Source: CAZVFE01 sp964626405
GTDB lineage: Bacteria; Bacteroidota; Bacteroidia; Cytophagales; Spirosomataceae
Length of the DNA: 25,359 nucleotides
Reading direction: 5' to 3'
Assembly (NCBI GenBank): GCA_964626405.1
Contig: CAZVFE010000022.1
Coordinates: 1 to 25,359, forward strand
Made by a program: the position numbers and the translations under genes. Under the pieces are notes generated by a model that saw only the letters and a list, made by a program, of their open reading frames with translations, ran no database searches and was not told where the DNA came from. Every line of letters begins with the position of its first letter. The stretch's first letter is position 1. Below are positions 7,880 to 14,772 of this stretch, in pieces.

Positions 7880-9210
7880 TCTTCTTTAAGTTTTGAACCT
7901 GAAAAACCATAATAAATTATAAAGATAAAGCAAATTAAGGGTACCATTAAGGCTGCTTGTGTACTAATTTTAAATAAGGATGCTGTAATTGGTGGAATTA
8001 CGGATCCACCAACTATAGACATAATAATCAAAGATGAAGCTAGTTTAGAACCATCACCTAAATTTTTACAAGATAAGGCGAAGATGGTAGGAAACATGAT
8101 GGATTGGAAGAAATAAATGATTACCAATCCAAATAGTGCAATAAATCCGCCAGAGAAAATGGTAAGTAAAACAGAAAAACTCGCTCCCAAAGCAAAAAAT
8201 CCTAAGATTTTATTAGGAGAAAATTTATTCATTAAAAAAGTCCCAACGAATCGTCCAACCATGAATAAAATAAAAGCAAAGGATGCATGAAAGGATGCAA
8301 TTTGAATATCCGACATATTATCAGTAATTCGATAAATCGAATTGACAATTGAGAAATTTGCCTTTCTGGCAATATCGAGTTTAATATCTATGAAATTTCC
8401 CCATAACGAAACCTGTGCGCCAATATTTAGAAATTGGGCTAATATACCTAGACTTAAATGTTTGTTTTTTAGCAAAGATAAAAAAGGAATAGATTTTTCA
8501 TCTTTATTAGATTTTGATTTTAACTCTGGCATTTTAGTTATAAAAAATAAAAAGGCAATGATTAAAACTAAGATACCAATAAAGAGATAAGGAGCCTGAA
8601 CGGATTCAGCAGAGGCAATTCGAATAGATTCTGCCTCATTAGAGGACATTTTACTTAGCATATCCTCCGTATATTCAGTTTGTGAAAAAATAAATAAGCC
8701 GCCAATTACCGGACCTAGGATAGTTGATAAACCATTGAAGGATTGGGCCAAATTTATTCTAAATTCTCCTTTTTTAGGATCACCTAAGACTGTAACATAT
8801 AAATTAGCTGCGGTTTCCAAAAAAGCTAAACCTGATGCAATTAAATATAAAGCAATAAGAAAAAAGCTGAATTCTCTTATATTGGAAGCTGGATAAAATA
8901 AAAAGGCTCCTGCTGCATATAGTATTAGCCCCATTATAATTCCCACTTTATAGCCATATTTTCGCATAATTAAACCTGCAGGGAGGGCTATGGTAAAATA
9001 CCCTAAATAAAAAGCTGTTTCAACAAAATTTGCCTGCCATCTTTCCAAATGTAAGGCTATCTGAAATTGCTTCACCAATGTTCCATTTAAACTATTGGCC
9101 AATCCCCATAGAAAAAATAAGGTTGTTACAAGAATGAACGGTAAAAGATAAATGTTTTTTTCGGACTTATTTTCCTCGATAAGATCAGAATTGGAATTCA
9201 TTAATGCCAT
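7876..9210 (-). CDS. fucP: FucP-type sugar:H+ symporter (MFS)
   Basis: A 444-residue major facilitator protein with about 12 hydrophobic segments that aligns throughout with E. coli FucP: FFLWGLANSLNGTLVKQF, AFYLGYFTIALPAGLIM, LETAANLYVTVLG, NLAQSFNG and FPTIFALSCKNLG. Glu132 matches E. coli E135, and Gln156 and Asn159 match the fucose-contacting Q159 and N162. Gly43 stands where E. coli has Asp46, a residue implicated in proton-coupled transport, so coupling may differ. A 20-residue insertion ahead of HASFAFILFMVGRF separates it from the E. coli protein. It is the first gene of the nine-gene operon and diverges from the fucosidase gene across 83 bases. Fucose is the likeliest substrate because of the GH29 neighbour; other FucP-family sugars are possible. 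Confidence 0.85.
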   Translation of the reverse strand: MALMNSNSDLIEENKSEKNIYLLPFILVTTLFFLWGLANSLNGTLVKQFQIALHLERWQANFVETAFYLGYFTIALPAGLIMRKYGYKVGIIMGLILYAAGAFLFYPASNIREFSFFLIALYLIASGLAFLETAANLYVTVLGDPKKGEFRINLAQSFNGLSTILGPVIGGLFIFSQTEYTEDMLSKMSSNEAESIRIASAESVQAPYLFIGILVLIIAFLFFITKMPELKSKSNKDEKSIPFLSLLKNKHLSLGILAQFLNIGAQVSLWGNFIDIKLDIARKANFSIVNSIYRITDNMSDIQIASFHASFAFILFMVGRFVGTFLMNKFSPNKILGFFALGASFSVLLTIFSGGFIALFGLVIIYFFQSIMFPTIFALSCKNLGDGSKLASSLIIMSIVGGSVIPPITASLFKISTQAALMVPLICFIFIIYYGFSGSKLKEE

Positions 9211-9238
9211 AGTATAATTGAAAGATTTAGATTATTTA

Positions 9239-9271
9239 AATTTACTATAATTTAGGAAAATATTGTAAATT
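9239..9271. promoter_or_regulatory. Inverted repeat flanking a TATAAT in the divergent fucP/fucosidase promoter region
   Basis: The 83-base gap between divergent genes contains a perfect 7-base inverted repeat, AATTTAC at 9239-9245 and GTAAATT at 9265-9271. Directly after the left arm lies TATAAT (9246-9251), a possible -10 element for the fucosidase gene, with TTGAAA at 9218-9223 upstream but at a poor 22-base spacing. A regulator bound to the repeat could control both directions. The region is very AT-rich, so chance is a serious alternative; no clear Bacteroidota TAnnTTTG motif is present. Confidence 0.3.
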
Positions 9272-9293
9272 GAAAAATAAACTTTAAGCCTTT

Positions 9294-10697
9294 ATGAAAT
9301 ATTTTTTGCACTCAATATTATTTCTCTTTATTTCCAATTATTTATTTTCACAAATTCAACCTTTAGGTCCTCTTCCATCAAAGAAGCAATTAGAATGGCA
9401 GAAATTAGAATATTATGGTTTTCTTCATTTCAATATGAATACGTTTACCAATGTGGAATGGGGAGAAGGAAAAGAATCACCTGAGAATTTTAATCCTACA
9501 AATTTAGATTGTAATCAATGGGCTAGAATAGCCAAAGCCTCTGGTATGACTGGACTTATCTTAACTGTAAAACATCATGACGGTTTTGCTTTATATCCCT
9601 CAAAATATACAGAACATAATATTTCTAAATCTCCTTATAAAAATGGAAAGGGAGATATTGTAAAGGAATTAGCAGAAGCTTGCAGGAAATATGATTTAAA
9701 ATTTGGCATCTATTTATCACCTTGGGATAGATATCACCCTGATTATGGTACGGAAAAATACAATCAAGTATTTGTGAATATGCAAAAAGAATTGCTTACG
9801 CAGTACGGGGAAGTATTCGAATTTTGGTATGATGGAGCAAATGGAGAAGGACCTAATGGTAAGAAACAAATTTATGACTGGCCTTTATTCAATGGTACTG
9901 CAGAAAAATTAATGCCCAATATTATCCAATTCTCAGATGGAGGACCTGATATCCGATGGGTTGGAAATGAAAAAGGATATGCATATGATGAAACCTGGAG
10001 TATATTAGAAAGAAAAATTGTTTATCCTGGAATGCCAGATTTTCATACAAAATATAAAAATGGAGATCCTAATGCAAATGATTGGGTACCAGTAGAAGTT
10101 GATGTAAGTATTCGTCCAGGTTGGTATTATCATCCAGAAGAAGATGATAAAGTGAAAAGTCCTGAAAAATTAATGGATATTTATCTTAATTCTGTAGGAA
10201 GAAATGGCAATTTACTTTTAAATATTCCTGTAGATAGAAGAGGTTTATTTCATCCAAACGACTCAGCTGCTCTAATGGATTTTGCAAAATTGAGAAAAAA
10301 ATATTTTGTTAACCTGTTGAATTTCAATGATTTTAATATAAATGTTTCAAGTGAAATGAAAGATTATCCAAAACTATTTTTAACGGATAATTTTAATGAT
10401 TCCTTTTGGGCACCCAGTAAATCAAATAGTATTCCTAATTTGAATATTGAATTTATTGATGCAATTGAAGCCAATGCTATTTTAATTCAAGAGCCAATAT
10501 TCATGGGACAAAGAATAAAGCAATTTGAACTGATTATACATTATGCTGATGGGAATTCTGAAAAAGTAGAAGGAAAAACAATTGGAAATAAACGAATCCA
10601 AGAATTTAAAAAAGGAATGGTAAAAAATATTGAAATTATCATTAATGATTCACGCGATGTACCATTAATTTCAAATTTAGAGGTTTATAATTTCTAA
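9294..10697 (+). CDS. Secreted alpha-L-fucosidase (GH29)
   Basis: A 467-residue glycoside hydrolase family 29 enzyme that releases L-fucose from glycans. Residues 1-20 form a signal peptide ending NYLFSQ. The catalytic barrel shows YGFLHFNMNTFT, NPTNLDCNQWARIAKASGM, TVKHHDGFALYPS (HHD at 94-96), KFGIYLSPWDRY and FEFWYDGANG, where Asp180 is the expected nucleophile. RPGWYYHPEED and NGNLLLNIPVDRRG close the catalytic domain, and a beta-sandwich-like region of about 120 residues completes the protein. The length is typical for a single-module enzyme. It diverges from fucP, and the shared intergenic region suggests joint control. It supplies the best clue that the operon across from it handles L-fucose. 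Confidence 0.93.
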   Translation: MKYFLHSILFLFISNYLFSQIQPLGPLPSKKQLEWQKLEYYGFLHFNMNTFTNVEWGEGKESPENFNPTNLDCNQWARIAKASGMTGLILTVKHHDGFALYPSKYTEHNISKSPYKNGKGDIVKELAEACRKYDLKFGIYLSPWDRYHPDYGTEKYNQVFVNMQKELLTQYGEVFEFWYDGANGEGPNGKKQIYDWPLFNGTAEKLMPNIIQFSDGGPDIRWVGNEKGYAYDETWSILERKIVYPGMPDFHTKYKNGDPNANDWVPVEVDVSIRPGWYYHPEEDDKVKSPEKLMDIYLNSVGRNGNLLLNIPVDRRGLFHPNDSAALMDFAKLRKKYFVNLLNFNDFNINVSSEMKDYPKLFLTDNFNDSFWAPSKSNSIPNLNIEFIDAIEANAILIQEPIFMGQRIKQFELIIHYADGNSEKVEGKTIGNKRIQEFKKGMVKNIEIIINDSRDVPLISNLEVYNF

Positions 10698-10701
10698 TTA
10701 T

Positions 10702-11163
10702 TTATTCGGTTATTTGATATCTTACGGCTTTTCCCGAAAGAATAAAACCTGTAGAATTTGCAGATGTAAAGGTGGAATATTTAACATCTACAAGAGCATT
10801 TCCTCCAAGATTCAAGGTTTTTTCAATTAATTGTTGAAGTAATTCCCTTTTCATTTTTTCCGAATTACCTGTTATAAGCATTCTTCCAGAACTTAATTCT
10901 TCTTGGGTAAGCGGACGATCTCCGCTGATTGAAATTTCTTTGACTAATTCATAACCCATTGGTGGTTTATTGTCATCATTTTCAAAAAATACATCAATAT
11001 TATACTTTTCAGGAAATTCAAACCCAATTCCTGATTTTTTATCTATACCGCCAGTTTTATAATCGGTTGCATAATATTGGGACTTAGAAAATTTTACTCC
11101 ACAAGAATTTAAACTAAAAAATATAATTAGGGTTAAAAGTACAACAAAGGTTTTTTTAATCAT
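10702..11163 (-). CDS. Small lipoprotein of unknown function
   Basis: A 153-residue protein with a lipoprotein signal: basic start, hydrophobic run and lipobox LNSC with Cys21 as the lipidation site. The rest is a soluble alpha/beta domain containing PMGYELVKEISISGDRPLTQ, a helix EKMKRELLQQLIEKT and then LGGNALVDVKYST, ending in SGKAVRYQI. The pattern of a helix followed by LGGNAL and a strand is reminiscent of YbjQ-like and related small lipoprotein domains, but I cannot assign a family. It is translationally coupled to dapA through an ATGA overlap and ends only 4 bases from the convergent fucosidase stop. Function unknown. Confidence 0.78.
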   Translation of the reverse strand: MIKKTFVVLLTLIIFFSLNSCGVKFSKSQYYATDYKTGGIDKKSGIGFEFPEKYNIDVFFENDDNKPPMGYELVKEISISGDRPLTQEELSSGRMLITGNSEKMKRELLQQLIEKTLNLGGNALVDVKYSTFTSANSTGFILSGKAVRYQITE

Positions 11164-12059
11164 GATTGAAAAATTTTTTCCTCAGAAATCACTTTTTGAA
11201 GTTTATTACCTAATTCTTCAGAAGCTTCCATTAATGGTAAACGCGTAGTGGGGTTCATTTTATTTAAAATTGAACAGATTTTTTTCACACCTACAGGATT
11301 TCCCTCTTCATATAATAATGGATCAATAGCCAAAAATGAACCTAAATCCTTTTGAGTTGCAGCAAAATTACCCTCTAAAGCATTGTGAATTAGCTTAGAA
11401 AATTGATTTGGAAAGGCATTTGCCACCACCGACATCACTCCTACTCCACCAATAGAAATAATTGGAATGGCCTGTACATCATCACCAGAAATCAATAAGA
11501 AATCATCTTCTTTACCTTTTACAATTTCAATGCATTGTTCAATAATACAAGATGCTTCTTTTATACCGATGATATTTGGATGTTTAGCAAGAGTTAATAC
11601 AGTTTTAGGTAAAATATTAATTCCTGTTCTACCAGGAATATTATATAGGATAACAGGAACCGGACATTTGTCGGCTATGGCTGTATAATGAGCAATTACC
11701 CCTCTAGAGGAAGGTTTATTGTAATATGGACAAACCGAAAGAATTGCATCTATTCCAGTAAAATCCGTATTTTCAATTTGTTTTAAAACTGCTTCTGTAT
11801 TATTTCCTCCCAAGCCGAAAACGATAGGAAGATTTCTATAGTTAGCTTCTTGAATGGTTTTAAGAATTTGTTTTTTCTCCTCTGCACTTGTAGTAGCAGA
11901 TTCACCAGTAGTACCTTGAACCACTAAATAATCTACACCCCCATCTGATACATCTTTGATCAATCTTTTTAATCCATCATAATCGATAGACCCATCTAAG
12001 TTCATGGGTGTTACTAAAGCTGGTGCTACTCCTGTGAATTTTTCTTTATATGTACTCAT
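11160..12059 (-). CDS. dapA: 4-hydroxy-tetrahydrodipicolinate synthase
   Basis: A 299-residue class I aldolase that condenses pyruvate with L-aspartate semialdehyde, the first committed step to lysine and meso-diaminopimelate. The signature residues are present: GTTGESAT (49-56), PYYNKPS (111-117), Tyr139 in LYNIPGRTG, Arg144, and the Schiff-base Lys167 in IIGIKEAS. The later SGDDVQAIPIISIGGVGVMS loop is also canonical for DapA. The family includes 2-keto-3-deoxy acid aldolases, but the substrate-binding Arg in GRTG and its linkage to ligA favour DapA. It begins 2 bases after the ligA stop and overlaps the lipoprotein start by 4 bases. Confidence 0.93.
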   Translation of the reverse strand: MSTYKEKFTGVAPALVTPMNLDGSIDYDGLKRLIKDVSDGGVDYLVVQGTTGESATTSAEEKKQILKTIQEANYRNLPIVFGLGGNNTEAVLKQIENTDFTGIDAILSVCPYYNKPSSRGVIAHYTAIADKCPVPVILYNIPGRTGINILPKTVLTLAKHPNIIGIKEASCIIEQCIEIVKGKEDDFLLISGDDVQAIPIISIGGVGVMSVVANAFPNQFSKLIHNALEGNFAATQKDLGSFLAIDPLLYEEGNPVGVKKICSILNKMNPTTRLPLMEASEELGNKLQKVISEEKIFQS

Positions 12060-12061
12060 AT

Positions 12062-14062
12062 TTATTTTAGAAGTTGTATAAACTCCTCTTCATCAATTAT
12101 TTTAATTCCTAATTTTTCTGCTTTTTCTAATTTTGAAGGACCCATATTGTTTCCTGCTACTAGGTAATTAAGCTTTGCAGATATGGAAGAAACTACTTTT
12201 CCTCCATGTGCAACAATTTTTGCTTTCAGCTCATCCCTTTCGAAATTTTCAAAAACACCCGAAATTACAAAACTTTTTCCTTCCAATTGGTTTCCCTCCA
12301 AAACTATTTCTTTTTTTTCTTCAAAAAAGTTTAAACCAGCAACTTTTAAACGTTCAATTATTACCCTATTCTCTTCTATTAAAAAATAGTTTTGTAAACT
12401 TATAGCAATTCTTTCCCCAATTTCATGTACAGCAATTATTTCCTCAAAACTAGCTTTTTGCAATTCTTCAATGGAATGAAAAACATCCGTTAGTTTTTGA
12501 GCAATTGTTTCTCCCACATGCCGAATCCCCAAGCCAAATAAAACCTTTTTATAAGGCATTTCCTTCGACTTTTCTATTCCTTTCAATAGGTTTTGGATTG
12601 ATTTTTGTTGCCAACCCTCTAAACCAATAAAATCTTCCACCTTTAAATCATAGATATCAGCAATATTTTTCACTAAACCCTTTTCAAATAATAATTCTAT
12701 CGTTTCTGATCCAATACTGTCTATATCCATAGCTTTCCTAGAAACAAAATGTTCAATTTTACCTTTAATTTGGGGGGGACAAGCAAGGTCATTGGGACAA
12801 TAATGGTTTGCTTCTCCTTCAATTCTGATAAGTTTTGAATTACATTCTGGACAATTTTCAGGAAATTCAAATGGTTGTGAATTTTCTTTTCTCTGACTTA
12901 AATCAACTGAGGTTATTTTTGGAATTATTTCTCCTCCTTTTTCTACGAAAACATAATCTCCTTCATGCAGGTCCAATCTTTGCATTTCATTATAATTATG
13001 TACCGAAGCTCTTTTTACCATGGTTCCAGCTAAATAAACAGGCTCTAAATTCGCAACAGGAGTAATATTTCCGGTTCTTCCAACTTGATAGGTTATAGAA
13101 ATAATCGCAGTTTTGGCAATTTCAGAAGGATATTTAAAAGCAATGGCCCAACGAGGACTCTTAGCTGTAAAACCTAAAATTTCTTGTTGTTTGAAATTGT
13201 TGACCTTTATTACAATTCCATCTGTATTGAGTGGTAATTCATTTCTTTTTTCCCGCCAAAATTCAATATAATCTTTTACCTCCTGAATATTTTTACATAG
13301 TTTCCAAGTTTGAGAAACAGGGAAAAGTTCTTCTTGTAAATAGGTCAAACTTTCAGAATGTGAATTAAATTCATTGCCCTTTGAAAGGTAAGAATAAATA
13401 TATACAGCCATATTCCTTCTTGCTACCTCGGCAGAATTTTGCATTTTAAAAGTTCCTGAAGCAGCATTTCTTGGATTGGCCATTAAAGGTTCACCTTTTG
13501 CCTCCTTCTCGGCATTTATTTTTTCAAATGACTCTAAAGGCATATATCCCTCTCCTCTTACCTCAAAACTCTCTGGAAACCTAGATCCTTTAATTCTCAA
13601 GGGAATATCCTTGATTGTTTTAATATTATCTGTTATATCGTCACCTCTTGTTCCATCTCCTCTTGTTACACCTTTAATTAATAATCCATTTTCATACCAA
13701 AAGGATAAAGCTACTCCATCAAACTTTAATTCACATACATATTCATAATCTCCACCATCTAAACCTTTGCGTATACGCTCATCAAAATCCTCTAATTCTT
13801 GATCATTATAGGTATTACTTAAGGAAAGCATTCTATATTGATGAACAACTGTATCAAACTCTTTATTGATTTTCCCTCCAACTCTTTGTGTAGGACTATC
13901 CGGTTTGGCAAAAAGGGGGTATTGTTCCTCTAAAAGGATTAATTCTTGTAATAATTTATCAAATTCCTCATCACTAATGATAGAAGTGTTTTTTTGATAA
14001 TATTGATCATTATAATAATTAATTTTATCAATTAATTCATCTATTCTTTTAGCTATGTCCAT
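12062..14062 (-). CDS. ligA: NAD+-dependent DNA ligase
   Basis: A full-length 666-residue replicative ligase that seals nicks between Okazaki fragments and in repair. Domains in order: NAD-binding Ia region with YYNDQYY near residue 20; adenylation domain with Lys113 in CELKFDGVALS; OB fold; a four-cysteine zinc finger (C404, C407, C422, C428); helix-hairpin-helix repeats including FGLGIRHVGE (509-518); and a C-terminal BRCT domain from about 592 (GKSFVISGVF). All expected modules are intact. It is first in a three-gene minus-strand operon with dapA and a lipoprotein gene, and diverges from rpe across 50 bases, where I see no convincing promoter motif. Confidence 0.96.
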   Translation of the reverse strand: MDIAKRIDELIDKINYYNDQYYQKNTSIISDEEFDKLLQELILLEEQYPLFAKPDSPTQRVGGKINKEFDTVVHQYRMLSLSNTYNDQELEDFDERIRKGLDGGDYEYVCELKFDGVALSFWYENGLLIKGVTRGDGTRGDDITDNIKTIKDIPLRIKGSRFPESFEVRGEGYMPLESFEKINAEKEAKGEPLMANPRNAASGTFKMQNSAEVARRNMAVYIYSYLSKGNEFNSHSESLTYLQEELFPVSQTWKLCKNIQEVKDYIEFWREKRNELPLNTDGIVIKVNNFKQQEILGFTAKSPRWAIAFKYPSEIAKTAIISITYQVGRTGNITPVANLEPVYLAGTMVKRASVHNYNEMQRLDLHEGDYVFVEKGGEIIPKITSVDLSQRKENSQPFEFPENCPECNSKLIRIEGEANHYCPNDLACPPQIKGKIEHFVSRKAMDIDSIGSETIELLFEKGLVKNIADIYDLKVEDFIGLEGWQQKSIQNLLKGIEKSKEMPYKKVLFGLGIRHVGETIAQKLTDVFHSIEELQKASFEEIIAVHEIGERIAISLQNYFLIEENRVIIERLKVAGLNFFEEKKEIVLEGNQLEGKSFVISGVFENFERDELKAKIVAHGGKVVSSISAKLNYLVAGNNMGPSKLEKAEKLGIKIIDEEEFIQLLK

Positions 14063-14112
14063 TCCTTTAAATTTTATATTAAAGTTAATTCAATTTTTCT
14101 TAATTTAGTAGT

Positions 14113-14772
14113 ATGAAAAATATAATAATCGCTCCATCTGTTCTGGCTTCTGATTTCCTAAATTTAGGAAGAGATATTCAAATGTTAAATGAATCTTCCG
14201 CAGAATGGATTCATATTGATGTTATGGATGGCCGATTTGTACCAAATATTTCGTTTGGAATGCCTATTCTTGAGGCTATCAATAAAGCTACTGATAAATT
14301 TTTGGATGTTCATTTAATGATAGTTGAACCTGAAAAATATTTTTCAGACTTTGCTAATTCTGGAGCGAATCTTATTTCTTTTCATTATGAAGCAAGTGTT
14401 CATCACCATAGGGCAATTCAAGAAATAAAATCATTGGGTTGTAAAGCAGGAATCGTCTTAAATCCATCCACTCCAGTAAGTGTATTAGAGGATATAATAG
14501 AAGATTTAGATTTGGTATTGTTAATGTCTGTTAATCCAGGATTTGGAGGTCAGGTTTTTATAGAAAATACTTACAAAAAAATAAAAGATTTGGTTAAATT
14601 AATCAAATCAAAAGGTTTAGAAAATATAAGAATAGAAATTGATGGAGGAGTAAATGATAAAAATTCAAAGAAATTAATTGAAGCAGGTGCTGATACACTA
14701 GTTGCAGGTTCTTTTGTATTCAAATCAGAAAATCCAATTAAAACTATTGAGAAATTATTAAATTATGATTAA
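14113..14772 (+). CDS. rpe: Ribulose-phosphate 3-epimerase
   Basis: A 219-residue TIM-barrel enzyme that interconverts D-ribulose 5-phosphate and D-xylulose 5-phosphate in the pentose phosphate pathway. Signature motifs are APSVLASDF at the N-terminus, HIDVMDGRFVPN with catalytic Asp36, DVHLMI (His67), MSVNPGFGGQ, EIDGGV with catalytic Asp177, and the phosphate-binding VAGSFVF. Length and motif order are standard. Its last 8 bases overlap the start of the following OmpA-family gene (ATGATTAA), suggesting co-translation even though the two functions are unrelated. Confidence 0.96.
   Translation: MKNIIIAPSVLASDFLNLGRDIQMLNESSAEWIHIDVMDGRFVPNISFGMPILEAINKATDKFLDVHLMIVEPEKYFSDFANSGANLISFHYEASVHHHRAIQEIKSLGCKAGIVLNPSTPVSVLEDIIEDLDLVLLMSVNPGFGGQVFIENTYKKIKDLVKLIKSKGLENIRIEIDGGVNDKNSKKLIEAGADTLVAGSFVFKSENPIKTIEKLLNYD

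Noticed and set aside
10687..10701. Terminator between the fucosidase and lipoprotein genes
   Set aside because: ATAATT/AATTAT is only six A-T pairs around a 3-base loop with no T tract; too weak to call.
11160..12059. dapA as the missing 2-keto-3-deoxy-fuconate aldolase
   Set aside because: The binding residues (GTTGE, NIPGRTG) are those of true DapA, and it is transcribed with ligA rather than with the sugar operon.
12175..13748. Several plus-strand open frames inside ligA
   Set aside because: All are antisense to intact ligA domains and read as low-complexity Phe/Leu/Ser sequence.
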